Below, in pieces: positions 15,558 through 24,150 of a stretch of DNA of 64,000 nucleotides; position 1 is the stretch's first letter; every line of letters starts with the position of its first letter. Position numbers and translations under genes: made by a program. The stretch spans positions 1 to 64,000 of the forward strand of contig CACYKE010000001.1 of assembly GCA_902774925.1 (NCBI GenBank), in the 5' to 3' direction. The DNA is from an uncultured Prevotellaceae bacterium. Its GTDB lineage: Bacteria > Bacteroidota > Bacteroidia > Bacteroidales > Bacteroidaceae. Under the pieces are notes generated by a model. It had not been told where the DNA came from, made no database searches, and saw only the letters and a list, made by a program, of their open reading frames with translations.

Positions 15558-16487
15558 ATGGAACTTTCAGTAGTAAGTCCCTGCTATGGTGCTCCCACGT
15601 TGCTTCGTGAACTGGTGCGCCAAATCACAGAAACGGTGGTGCAATTGACCGACAGTTACGAGATTATCCTGGTCGAGGATGCCAGTCCCGACAACAGTCG
15701 TGACATCATCCGCGAGATATGTGCCGAAGATTCCCACGTGAAGGGTGTCTTCCTGAGCAGGAATTTCGGACAGCAGGGGGCTCTGAATGCCGGCTACGAT
15801 ACATCCACAGGCAATTATGTGGTGACCTTGGACTGTGACCTGCAAAACCCGCCGGCACAGATACGTGACCTGTACCTGAAGATCAAGGAAGGCTATGACA
15901 TTGTGTTTGCCACACGTCGCAATCGCCCCGATACCTTCTTTATGACCCAGGGCTCGCATGTATTTAACAGGCTGATGGGTTTCCTGACCGATACCCGTCA
16001 GGACGAATCGGTGGCAGAGTTTGCCATTTTCAGTCGTAAGGTCATTGATGCTATGGCTAAGATGGGCGACTATCACCGCTATTATCCCCTGATGACGCAG
16101 TGGGTTGGTTTCAAGACGGCCAAGGTTGATGTGGAACATGCCGTCAGGACAGATGGCAAGAAATCGTCGTACTCTACCAGGAAACGCATCGAGTTGGCTG
16201 TGAGTACCGCTGTCAGCTTCTCTACGAAGTCGTTGAGGCTTATCGTCTATTTCGGCACGATGGTGACGCTGGCAGCCATCATAGGTGCCATTGCACTGGT
16301 CATCAAAACGGTTGTTTTCGATACCCAAGTCAGTGGTTGGGCCACGTTGTTTGTCTCTATGTGGTTCATTGCCGGTATTATGATTATGGTGATGGGTATC
16401 GTGGCTGTCTATGTCGGTAGCATCTTCGACGAGGTCAAGCGGCGACCGTCCTATCTGATAGGAGAAACGTTGAACGTGGAACAATAA
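15558..16487 (+). CDS. GtrB/DPM1-like family 2 glycosyltransferase
   Basis: This 309-residue protein has an N-terminal GT2 domain ('SVVSPCYGAPTLLRELV', 'EIILVEDASPDNS', 'SRNFGQQGALNAGYD', 'VVTLDCDLQNPP' with the DxD-type motif) and two C-terminal membrane helices (about 232-256 and 268-292). This is the layout of GtrB and ArnC, which load a sugar onto undecaprenyl phosphate on the cytoplasmic side. With gtrA (12761) and GT87 neighbours it would provide the lipid-linked donor. Confidence 0.88.
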   Translation: MELSVVSPCYGAPTLLRELVRQITETVVQLTDSYEIILVEDASPDNSRDIIREICAEDSHVKGVFLSRNFGQQGALNAGYDTSTGNYVVTLDCDLQNPPAQIRDLYLKIKEGYDIVFATRRNRPDTFFMTQGSHVFNRLMGFLTDTRQDESVAEFAIFSRKVIDAMAKMGDYHRYYPLMTQWVGFKTAKVDVEHAVRTDGKKSSYSTRKRIELAVSTAVSFSTKSLRLIVYFGTMVTLAAIIGAIALVIKTVVFDTQVSGWATLFVSMWFIAGIMIMVMGIVAVYVGSIFDEVKRRPSYLIGETLNVEQ

Positions 16488-16499
16488 ACAATCATTCAG

Positions 16500-18413
16500 A
16501 TGATATTGAAGCGAATAAAGAGCGGGGTGGTCTGGTTTTTCTCGAATCCCACGTGTGTCTTTTGGCTGGGAATGGCTATAGTACTGTTAGCCACCAGTTT
16601 AGAGGTGTTCCGCGGGCGTAACACCAATTACTTCGACTATCAGGACTCCACCCGTATGTTCTGGGAAGGGTTGAGCCCCTATAATATGGAATATGCCCAA
16701 GCTCATGCCATCTATTTCCTCTATTCGCCAGTGTTCAGCGTTATCTTCGCTCCAATCTTCTATCTGCCTTGGTGGTTAGGACCATATGTATGGAATGTAG
16801 GAAACTATAGTCTCTTTGCGCTGGCTATCAAGTCGTTGCCCCAGCAATTGGACAAATATAAGCATTGGATATTCCTATTCCTGCTTTCTGTCATATTGCA
16901 GACGGTATTCTGCTATCAGCATAACATCATTGTAGCCTACATCTATATCTTTGCCTTCATTCTTTTGGAACGAGGCAAGGGCTTTTGGGCTGTTTTCCTG
17001 ATTATGCTCTCGGCTACGACAAAGGTTTATGGTGCTGCCGAACTGGGTATCTTGCTCTGTTATCCGAAGTTCTGGCGTAATCTGGGCTATGCCGTCCTAT
17101 GCGGTGCTTTCTTCCTGCTATTACCTGCTGTCAACACGAATTTCGACAATGTTTTTGTACTCTATCAGCAGATGTTCGATATGATAGCATCGCACCATAG
17201 CGACTCAGACTTTACCGGCATCCTCTTCGCAAGGGGACTCAAACCTTTCCTGCTGCCTAACTATCGACTGGTTCAGATAGTTGTTTTCTGCGTGTTGGGT
17301 GTACTCTTCTTCTGGCGATACAAGCGGTGGGGCGACTTCCGCTTCCGGGTGCAGGCATTGGCCGTCCTTAGCGGCTTTATGATTCTTTTTAGTGATTGTC
17401 CTGAGACTCATACCTACATCATTACTTTCCCGTTCTATGCGATGGCTTTCTGGTTGCAGCCCAAGCGAACATGGGTGGACTGGACCTTGTTCTGGTCACT
17501 GGTGTTCAACTTCTGTTTCCTGCCTACCGACGTGCTGTGTCCGGCTTGGTTGCATAACTTCATTCATCGTACTTTCTGGTTAGATGTCTATACTTATTTC
17601 TTCTGCTGGCTCCGTGTGCTTTGGTGGGCAGTTGGACCTGTCAACGCGCCTGAAATGCCTGTCAAGAAAGCTCTTGTATCCATCGTGCTATTGTGTTTAC
17701 CCATGGCTCTTATGGCTCAACAGAAGGTTCCTGTATCCAAGACTTTTAAGGTAAAGGGTGTGCAGTTCAAGATGCGGTTTGTTCAGGGGGGGACGTTTAC
17801 GATGGGTGCTCAGCCCAACGATACATTGGCTGATGCAGACGAGATCCGACATCAGGTGACATTGAGTGACTACTATATTGGTGAAACAGAAGTGACTCAG
17901 GAGCTGTGGGAATCGGTGATGCCCAAGAACCGTTCCAAGCAAAAGGGAGCCCAGATGCCCGTAGAATATGTGACCTACGACATGTGTCTGGAGTTTATTG
18001 CCAGACTCAACCGGATGTCGACGAGATACAAGTTCCGTCTGCCCACAGAGGCAGAATGGGAATATGCAGCCAAGGGCGGCCGAAAGTCAAAGGGATATCT
18101 TTATGCCGGTAGCAATGACCCTGCTGATGTGGCTTTCACGACAGACAAAGACTTTGACGACCATCACAAACCCGTTAAACAACTCAGGCCCAATGAACTT
18201 GGACTCTATGACATGTCGGGCAATGTCTGGGAGTTTTGTGCCGACTGGTATCGCAAGACGCCAGATAGAAAGCCCTCCCGTTTTTTTCACGTCATCCGTG
18301 GCGGTGCTTATGACTGTTCACCACGATACAGTCGTGTTACGAATCGTTTTATGTACGATGAACGCCGCCGACGGATGGAAGTCGGTTTCCGTTTGGCAAT
18401 GGATGTCAAATAA
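16500..18413 (+). CDS. Fusion of a GT87-type membrane transferase with a SUMF1/FGE-like domain
   Basis: A single open frame of 637 residues. Residues 1-385 are a polytopic GT87/DUF2029 protein ('NTNYFDYQDSTRMFWEGLSPYN'). From Met386 a second, separate-looking protein follows: 'MPVKKALVSIVLLCLPMALMAQQ', a complete signal peptide, then a formylglycine-generating-enzyme-like domain (about 410-635: 'GGTFTMGAQ', 'ETEVTQELWESVMP', 'RLPTEAEWEYAAKGG', 'GLYDMSGNVWEFCADWY', 'RGGAYDC'). The second catalytic Cys of true FGE is Ser here ('SPRYSRVTNR'), so sulfatase maturation is unlikely; many Bacteroidales homologues have other roles. No stop separates the parts. ATG 17655 could serve as an internal start. 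A G7 run (17786-17792) lies in the second part. Confidence 0.8.
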   Translation: MILKRIKSGVVWFFSNPTCVFWLGMAIVLLATSLEVFRGRNTNYFDYQDSTRMFWEGLSPYNMEYAQAHAIYFLYSPVFSVIFAPIFYLPWWLGPYVWNVGNYSLFALAIKSLPQQLDKYKHWIFLFLLSVILQTVFCYQHNIIVAYIYIFAFILLERGKGFWAVFLIMLSATTKVYGAAELGILLCYPKFWRNLGYAVLCGAFFLLLPAVNTNFDNVFVLYQQMFDMIASHHSDSDFTGILFARGLKPFLLPNYRLVQIVVFCVLGVLFFWRYKRWGDFRFRVQALAVLSGFMILFSDCPETHTYIITFPFYAMAFWLQPKRTWVDWTLFWSLVFNFCFLPTDVLCPAWLHNFIHRTFWLDVYTYFFCWLRVLWWAVGPVNAPEMPVKKALVSIVLLCLPMALMAQQKVPVSKTFKVKGVQFKMRFVQGGTFTMGAQPNDTLADADEIRHQVTLSDYYIGETEVTQELWESVMPKNRSKQKGAQMPVEYVTYDMCLEFIARLNRMSTRYKFRLPTEAEWEYAAKGGRKSKGYLYAGSNDPADVAFTTDKDFDDHHKPVKQLRPNELGLYDMSGNVWEFCADWYRKTPDRKPSRFFHVIRGGAYDCSPRYSRVTNRFMYDERRRRMEVGFRLAMDVK

Positions 18414-18415
18414 TC

Positions 18416-19258
18416 CTATTTCTTGTTGATATAATCCGGGAAGGTTAGTGACCAGCGTGATCGGCTCCATTTGCGTTGTAGCGTTTCATAGTCGGCTATC
18501 TTACTATATGGTAGTCGTTTTTGTAGCCAAGGCCGCTGTACCTTGTCCTGTACGAAATTACCGTATATCTCAAATTCGGAGAAGGCCGATGGTGTCGACA
18601 ATGTCCTGTCATAACTCTCTATGGCCGTTTCCAGCCAAGGCTTTCCCGAATAGTGACTAATTGCCTCATGTAGTTTCTTTAATTGTTCTTTATCGAACAA
18701 CATTTTATGGTCGACATACGACAGGTTATCCAGTTTCAAGTCGGGCAGCAACCGATGGAGGTGATCGATGATGGGCTGATGATACTCATAAGTCATATAG
18801 AAGACGGTCTTTCTGTCCTCTGTCAGAAAAACGTGAGGACGGATGAGTACATGATCGGCATCAATACACAGATAATACCGGCACGTCCCCACATTTCCGC
18901 TTAGTTTCAGCAACTGTTGGAAGAACCATCCGCTACGGTCTCTGACGGTACCATCAGACCACTGGATATGGAGTTTCAGGTCCTTTGGGTTGAATCCAAA
19001 GACGGAACTCTCATCCACAAAAACAAGTCCATTGTCTTCGCAGAACTTTTTCACTTCATCCTGAGGAGGCGCAACAATATAGATATTTTTGATGGGATGT
19101 GGCACGCAATGACGGATTCCCTCCAGACAAAGAGGAAAAATCTTCAAGTCTTTTGCGACAAGTGGAATAACGACATCAATAGGTTCCTGTGCTGGCTTTA
19201 ACTGTGAATGATGCTGCCATGCAAACAGGCGATAGCGTATCTTACGGATTTGTGACAT
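18416..19258 (-). CDS. DUF6492-like putative glycosyltransferase
   Basis: This 280-residue soluble protein has 'PIDVVIPLVAKDLKIFPLCLEGIR' at the N-terminus and 'YYLCIDADHVLI' (DxD-like) mid-protein, features of a GT-A fold and of DUF6492 proteins found in LPS and capsule clusters. Last gene of the five-gene minus-strand LPS core operon (start 23113), 7 bp after hldD. The specific sugar is unknown. Confidence 0.7.
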   Translation of the reverse strand: MSQIRKIRYRLFAWQHHSQLKPAQEPIDVVIPLVAKDLKIFPLCLEGIRHCVPHPIKNIYIVAPPQDEVKKFCEDNGLVFVDESSVFGFNPKDLKLHIQWSDGTVRDRSGWFFQQLLKLSGNVGTCRYYLCIDADHVLIRPHVFLTEDRKTVFYMTYEYHQPIIDHLHRLLPDLKLDNLSYVDHKMLFDKEQLKKLHEAISHYSGKPWLETAIESYDRTLSTPSAFSEFEIYGNFVQDKVQRPWLQKRLPYSKIADYETLQRKWSRSRWSLTFPDYINKK

Positions 19259-19265
19259 AGTTGTT

Positions 19266-20225
19266 TTATTTGTTATAACGAATCAACATCTTAACGTATT
19301 CTTTCATCTTCTCTTCGTTACCTTTCGTTATGACTGAGACGGATTCCATCTGTCCTTCCGCAAAAGTATAGAACTGAAATTTGTCCCTCAACTCAGCAGG
19401 TATATCTATGAGTTTGATATATTCTGCTGGAGCCTTCTCCTCAATCAGTCCTTCTTCCATGATGGTTTCTATCACAATCTCTGCCACACGACGATGGGAG
19501 ATCGGATGATTGCCGCCAAGGTTGTATATTCCATTCTGGAAGTTGTCGGTGACCATAGCCCTGTACATGACTTCTGCCACATCATCAACATATACGTGAT
19601 CGCGCTGAATATGATCCTTAAAGAGATCGATGAACCCGTTTTCTCTCATCATCCGATAGAAGCGGTACACGATATTGGCGTTCTTGCCTTTATGGAATTC
19701 GCCCCATCCAAAGACATTGAAGAAACGGAAGCCAATCACCTTCCTGTCTTCTGCCTGATTGATGTTGGCATCCACATATTTGTCGAAAAGCCATTTCGAC
19801 CAAGCATAGATATTATGAGGCATCAGGTGGTCAAGACCTCCATCCTGTTTTTCCTTGTTGCCATAAACGGCCGATGATGACGCATAGACAAAAGGAATGT
19901 TTCTTTTGGCAGCATAGTTGTAGTACATCTTCGAGAACTCATAGTTCATGGTCATCATTACCTTGGGGTTACTCTCCAATACATCGGCATTAGCTCCAAT
20001 ATGGAAGACACCTTCGGCATGACCGATACGTTCCAAAGCATTATAAACAGCGTCCAGTCCATCGCTATAATCAATATAATCAGTGAATTGGAGCCCCAGC
20101 AGATTCTGCATCTTCGTCTCATCGTAGTTGTCTACGATGATGACGTCGTTGATACCATTTTCGTTCAGTTTCCTTACCATATTGGAGCCTACGAAACCAG
20201 CTCCACCTGTTACAATATAACTCAT
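19266..20225 (-). CDS. hldD: ADP-L-glycero-D-manno-heptose-6-epimerase (HldD-like)
   Basis: This 319-residue extended SDR starts 'MSYIVTGGAGFVGSNMVRKL' and stays collinear with HldD: 'FVYASSSAVYG', 'YAWSKWLFDKYV' (YxxxK), 'GFRFFNVFGWGEFHKG', 'QRDHVYVDDVAEV', 'IYNLGG', 'DKFQFYTFAE'. It converts ADP-D,D-heptose to the L,D form used in the LPS inner core. It sits directly after a GHMP heptose kinase in the operon (7-bp gap). Confidence 0.9.
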   Translation of the reverse strand: MSYIVTGGAGFVGSNMVRKLNENGINDVIIVDNYDETKMQNLLGLQFTDYIDYSDGLDAVYNALERIGHAEGVFHIGANADVLESNPKVMMTMNYEFSKMYYNYAAKRNIPFVYASSSAVYGNKEKQDGGLDHLMPHNIYAWSKWLFDKYVDANINQAEDRKVIGFRFFNVFGWGEFHKGKNANIVYRFYRMMRENGFIDLFKDHIQRDHVYVDDVAEVMYRAMVTDNFQNGIYNLGGNHPISHRRVAEIVIETIMEEGLIEEKAPAEYIKLIDIPAELRDKFQFYTFAEGQMESVSVITKGNEEKMKEYVKMLIRYNK

Positions 20226-20232
20226 TTTCGGT

Positions 20233-21246
20233 TCAGATTTTTATTTCTTTCCTTGGAATATAAACTATCGGATTATAGTGTATGATGGTCGACCCTTCAT
20301 TTTCCAGTTCAAAGGGAACGTGCATCAGTTCGTCCAACTCGTTGATGATATGTTGCTGTTTGTCTTTCTCTACATAGAACAACAGGAATCCTCCACCTCC
20401 TGCTCCCAGCAGTTTTCCACCCAAAGCTCCCGCTTTGAGCCCTCGCTGGTAGAGATCGTCTATTTCGTTATTGCTGATTTTGCTGCCAGTGTCTCGTTTT
20501 AGTTTCCAAGTGTGATCAAGCAGTCGTCCGAAATCATTCATGTCAGAATGCTTGTCTTCCAGGATGGTTTGTGCATCATTCACCAGGCTCAGCAGTTCCT
20601 TCAACTGTCTGGTCTTGTCGTGCTGCTGGCTCATGGTATCTTTCTGTATCTCCGAAGAGAACCGCGAGATACCGGTAAAGAACAGCATAAGATTGTCGTT
20701 TAGCAGTTTCTTTCGATCCGGGTGTATGATGATGGGCGACACCTTAAAACTATTATCTCCGAAGTCGATTCTGTTCAAGCCTCCATAAGCTGCTGCAATC
20801 TGGTCCTGCCATCCACCTGATTCCTTGCAGCGTTCACGTTCTAAGATAATGGCGTCCTCTGCCAGTTTGCGTTTGTCAGCATACTTCCCTTTCAGCGCAT
20901 AAAAGGCGTGTAGCATTCCTACAGCAAAGGTACTGCTTGTGCCTAATCCGGTGCGTGCAGGGAGGTCACCTTCGTAAGTCAGGCGTATCTCGTGAATGTC
21001 GAGCATTCGCATAGCTTCACGAATAGCAGGATGCTCGATTTCGTCGATATGATTCACTCTTTCTATCCTGCTGTACACCAGTTCTGAGTAATAGGGCATA
21101 AAGGGCGGTAGGTGCCTGACGTTTACATAGCAGTATTTGTCGAATGTGGTAGAAATGACGGCGCCCCCATGTTCGTTGAAAAAAGCAGGCATATCGGTGC
21201 CTCCTCCAAAGAACGACATACGGAAGGGTGTTTTGCTGATAATCAT
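20233..21246 (-). CDS. hddA: GHMP-family sugar kinase, probable D-glycero-alpha-D-manno-heptose-7-phosphate kinase
   Basis: This 337-residue GHMP kinase has the N-terminal 'SKTPFRMSFFGGGTDMPAFF', the ATP motif 'LPARTGLGTSSTFAVGML' and the C-terminal 'GALGGKLLGAGGGGFLLFY'. Best match in type is HddA, which phosphorylates heptose-7-phosphate at O1 for heptose donors. Its neighbour hldD supports a heptose pathway, although HddA is classically paired with GDP-heptose and HldD with ADP-heptose. Confidence 0.85.
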   Translation of the reverse strand: MIISKTPFRMSFFGGGTDMPAFFNEHGGAVISTTFDKYCYVNVRHLPPFMPYYSELVYSRIERVNHIDEIEHPAIREAMRMLDIHEIRLTYEGDLPARTGLGTSSTFAVGMLHAFYALKGKYADKRKLAEDAIILERERCKESGGWQDQIAAAYGGLNRIDFGDNSFKVSPIIIHPDRKKLLNDNLMLFFTGISRFSSEIQKDTMSQQHDKTRQLKELLSLVNDAQTILEDKHSDMNDFGRLLDHTWKLKRDTGSKISNNEIDDLYQRGLKAGALGGKLLGAGGGGFLLFYVEKDKQQHIINELDELMHVPFELENEGSTIIHYNPIVYIPRKEIKI

Positions 21247-21266
21247 ATATTCTTGTTTTTTATGTT

Positions 21267-22109
21267 CTATACCATATTTTGGAACCAGTATTCAAATAGT
21301 CGGAAACTTTCCATCGTCATCTGCTGTTCATCGGCCGTGTCCATACGATAAAGAGGAATATCGCGGTACATCTGGGCAACCAGTGAGAATGTGCTGGGTG
21401 GACCTATCAGATAGTTACACTCAGAGAGCATAAACAAATCTTCGGGAGCATTGCCTTTCAGGTTGTGGATGCTAGCATTGGGACAGAGCTGTTGGAAACG
21501 TTCCTCAGTCACAGCACTGTCGTTGGTAGACAAATAGACATGAATCGTTTTCCCTGGATTCAACTCGGCAAAACGATTGATATGGCGTGCATACGTTTCA
21601 TCATCGAAGAAAAATTGTCCATCGCGCCACTCTGCATAATCTCCCCGTCGGATATGGACGCCGAGACGGACGGCTGACGGCTGACGGCAAACGGCTGACG
21701 ACTCTTCGGCCTGCTGCATCTTTGCCTTGACGGGTTCGGTATATTGCTCGTCCAGCGTAAAGAGTTCGCAGATTTCGTTGCGGTATTTCAGGAAGAGATC
21801 ATAATAGCGCACGAACCAACCACTCACCACGATGTTTCTATGGCGCAGCATTTTCTGTTCTAGTTTCTCACGGTTGCAGTCGCGATGTTTGAAATTTGCT
21901 GTGGGCAAAAGTTTCAGTGCAGCAAGATACTTTGCCGTCAGATACAACCCAAAGCTAGTTAGGTTGGTGTGGCAGATGTGGAAGTACTGATATTTGTAAC
22001 TGAAACGCATAGAGATTACTTTGCGCCCGTGTTCCCTGCCCCATGCATAAACATGGGCATACTGCAACAGGTTGTTACACATCTGGCTTTTGTCTCTGGC
22101 AAATATCAT
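21267..22109 (-). CDS. GT11-like (fucosyltransferase-type) glycosyltransferase
   Basis: This 280-residue protein has an N-terminal 'DKSQMCNNLLQYAHVYAWG' and the nucleotide-sugar motif 'LGVHIRRGDYAEW', typical of the GT11 alpha-1,2-fucosyltransferase fold family. Near the end it has 'LIGPPSTFSLVAQMY', the second conserved block. Just before HIRRGDY a heptamer DNA repeat (21671-21698) inserts a short loop reading 'SSAVCRQPSAV'. Its start overlaps the GT90 stop by 4 bp, so it is part of the LPS operon. The acceptor sugar is unknown. Confidence 0.78.
   Translation of the reverse strand: MIFARDKSQMCNNLLQYAHVYAWGREHGRKVISMRFSYKYQYFHICHTNLTSFGLYLTAKYLAALKLLPTANFKHRDCNREKLEQKMLRHRNIVVSGWFVRYYDLFLKYRNEICELFTLDEQYTEPVKAKMQQAEESSAVCRQPSAVRLGVHIRRGDYAEWRDGQFFFDDETYARHINRFAELNPGKTIHVYLSTNDSAVTEERFQQLCPNASIHNLKGNAPEDLFMLSECNYLIGPPSTFSLVAQMYRDIPLYRMDTADEQQMTMESFRLFEYWFQNMV
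21671..21698. repeat. CGGCTGA heptamer array (4 units) in coding sequence
   Basis: CGGCTGA, CGGCTGA, CGGCAAA and CGGCTGA with strict 7-nt period. The 28 nt encode about nine residues immediately before the donor-binding motif of the GT11-like protein. Because seven is not a multiple of three, successive units are read in different frames. Confidence 0.75.
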
Positions 22110-23113
22110 AGCGGACGGTTAGTGATATCGAAATATTTCTTCAAGACGAAGAGCGAGACGAGTTTCTCGCGCTTCTGATCCTTAAATTGTGCAACGAATT
22201 CGTGGGCGTGCCGGATAATGGCTTCAGCCTCATCGGGATGCGCTATATAATAGTTCAATCGCTCCTCCAAGTCTGAGAAGTCTTCTTTTACCTCTATATA
22301 GTGGTAGTTGGGAATGAGTGTTCCCTCCATAAACCAAGTCTCACACGTTAAGCGGGGAGTGACGGCAATACTATTCGAAGACATCACCCATTTGAGGTTT
22401 GAGGCCACATCGTTACCCTCTAACGACATAATAAACTTATAGTCCAGATGTTCGCCGATGGTAATCTTTTCCTGTTGCCATTCCGGATGCTCTTCGATAC
22501 GGTCGGTAGAAGCGGTATCAATCATAGGAGAGCCGAACCAACGCTCCATAAACAGTTTGCGATTGGGCTTCACGTTGCCGTCTTTCGGATTACCCACATC
22601 ACCGCGGAATATAGCAATGTTTTTCTTGTCACGCCAAGGTTTCTGGTCGTCGACAAACAAAAAGTGACGAACTTTGTTGAGTTTCAATAATACCGAACAA
22701 TGATTGTCGTCGCCTATGGGTCGGCTTTTCACGATGGTAGGAACGGGTTGTAAGTCAGCAACATCGCCAGGCTTCACTATCCAGCGCATACGTCGGTCGA
22801 AATAGCGAGCCGTTTCCATTGCATCGAAGTAGTAAACCTTAGGGTGAATCATCGGCTGGTCTCCGATGCTGACAGCTTCCCGATTGAAAACCTCCCAGTC
22901 AATGGGTGTATCTTTCGACAGCTTGCAATAGTAGTTGGCACGTTGTAGCAACAGGTCGCGGTCGGCGTAACTGTCGAGTTTTGCCAACGCTCGTTTCAGC
23001 GACTTCTGCGTGATCAGCGTGGGTATGCACTGCCTCAGGTAGGCTTTGACAAAGAACTTCAATTTGTTGTTCTTACCGCTGTGCAGCGTATAATTGATTT
23101 TGCGTCTGTCCAT
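22106..23113 (-). CDS. Glycosyltransferase family 90 (LpsA/CAP10-like)
   Basis: This 335-residue protein has the GT90 hallmarks 'KNIAIFRGDVGNPKD', 'HLDYKFIMSLEGNDVASNLKWVMSSNS' and 'DFSDLEERLNYYIAHPDEAEAI'. Bacterial members such as LpsA add sugars to the LPS core. First gene of the minus-strand LPS core operon GT90 - GT11 - hddA - hldD - DUF6492. Its promoter lies so close (TAATTTTG seven bases before the ATG) that the mRNA may be almost leaderless. Confidence 0.87.
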   Translation of the reverse strand: MDRRKINYTLHSGKNNKLKFFVKAYLRQCIPTLITQKSLKRALAKLDSYADRDLLLQRANYYCKLSKDTPIDWEVFNREAVSIGDQPMIHPKVYYFDAMETARYFDRRMRWIVKPGDVADLQPVPTIVKSRPIGDDNHCSVLLKLNKVRHFLFVDDQKPWRDKKNIAIFRGDVGNPKDGNVKPNRKLFMERWFGSPMIDTASTDRIEEHPEWQQEKITIGEHLDYKFIMSLEGNDVASNLKWVMSSNSIAVTPRLTCETWFMEGTLIPNYHYIEVKEDFSDLEERLNYYIAHPDEAEAIIRHAHEFVAQFKDQKREKLVSLFVLKKYFDITNRPL

Positions 23114-23120
23114 TATGCTG

Positions 23121-23152
23121 CAAAATTACGATTTTTCCAGCAAATTGGCAAA
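23121..23152 (-). promoter_or_regulatory. Promoter of the LPS core operon
   Basis: On the minus strand TTTG (23152-23149), 20 bp, then TAATTTTG (23128-23121). Seven bases separate it from the GT90 ATG at 23113. Confidence 0.7.
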
Positions 23153-23166
23153 AAACAGGATAATTA

Positions 23167-23198
23167 TTTGCTGAATAAGCATAAATTTTCTAACTTTG
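23167..23198 (+). promoter_or_regulatory. Promoter of lpxL
   Basis: TTTG at 23167-23170, 20 bp, then TAACTTTG at 23191-23198. It is divergent from the LPS operon promoter. Confidence 0.72.
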
Positions 23199-23235
23199 CA
23201 GACGTAAACGACCACAAGCGCAAAAGAAAACGTCA

Positions 23236-24150
23236 ATGTATCGAATACTCTTCACCGTCTTCTATCTGTTCTCGCTATTACCCATGCGAGTGCATTACCT
23301 TATATCCGACATGCTTTACCTCCTGCTCTATTATGTAGTTAGGTATCGTGTACGTGTGGTGAAGGGCAATCTCGCCTCGTCGTTTCCAGAGAAGAGTAGT
23401 GACGAACTCTTGGCTATCGAGCGACGGTTCTATCGCTGGTTTTGTGACAATCTGGTGGAAAGTGTTAAGCTGATGACCATTAGCCGTGAGGAAATGAAGC
23501 GCCGGATGATATTCACCAACATGGATGAGATTGATCGTGTGATTGAGGATGGTCGCTCCATAGCGCTCTATCTGGGTCATTTCTGCAATTGGGAGTGGAT
23601 ATCGTCGGTGCCGCTTTGGATTACTCCGAAAGCCCGTTGTGGACAGATTTATCATCCTATCGAAAATAAGGCTTTCGACCGCCTCTATCTTTATATCCGC
23701 CAACGTATGGGTGCGCTTTGCATCTCCATGCAGGACACGCTGCGTCGTATCGTAGAGTTTCGTAAGGCAGGCCAGCCTATCATTATTGGATACATCAGTG
23801 ACCAGAAACCCCTTTGGACCAATATACACCATTGGGTTGATTTCCTTCATCACGACACCCCTGTGCTCACTGGCACTGAGCGTATTGCCAAGAAATTCGG
23901 ACATGCAGTCTACTATACTGATGTGCAGCGTATCCGTCGCGGATATTATCAGGCCACCTTTAAGTTGATGGCAGATAACCCCTCTCAAATGCCCGATTAT
24001 CAGCTTACCGATATCTACTATCAGCATCTTGAAGCAAGTATTCGTCAGGTGCCGGAGTTCTGGCTATGGAGTCACAAACGCTGGTCGCGAACCCGTGAGG
24101 AGTTTAACCGACGCTTTGAGGTGGTAGATGGTAAGGTTATTGCAAAGTAG
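23236..24150 (+). CDS. lpxL: Lipid A acyltransferase (LpxL/HtrB family)
   Basis: This 304-residue membrane-associated acyltransferase has an N-terminal hydrophobic stretch and the catalytic HX4E motif in 'YLGHFCNWEWISS' (near residue 115), followed by 'YHPIENKAFDRLY', the conserved substrate block. It adds secondary acyl chains to lipid A precursors. It is divergently transcribed from the LPS core operon and its 3' end overlaps the convergent sulfatase by 14 bp. Confidence 0.9.
   Translation: MYRILFTVFYLFSLLPMRVHYLISDMLYLLLYYVVRYRVRVVKGNLASSFPEKSSDELLAIERRFYRWFCDNLVESVKLMTISREEMKRRMIFTNMDEIDRVIEDGRSIALYLGHFCNWEWISSVPLWITPKARCGQIYHPIENKAFDRLYLYIRQRMGALCISMQDTLRRIVEFRKAGQPIIIGYISDQKPLWTNIHHWVDFLHHDTPVLTGTERIAKKFGHAVYYTDVQRIRRGYYQATFKLMADNPSQMPDYQLTDIYYQHLEASIRQVPEFWLWSHKRWSRTREEFNRRFEVVDGKVIAK

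Noticed and set aside
17655..18413. True formylglycine-generating enzyme activating the nearby sulfatase-fold proteins
   Set aside because: The second catalytic Cys is Ser, and the neighbouring LTA-synthase-type enzymes use Thr/Ser and do not need formylglycine.
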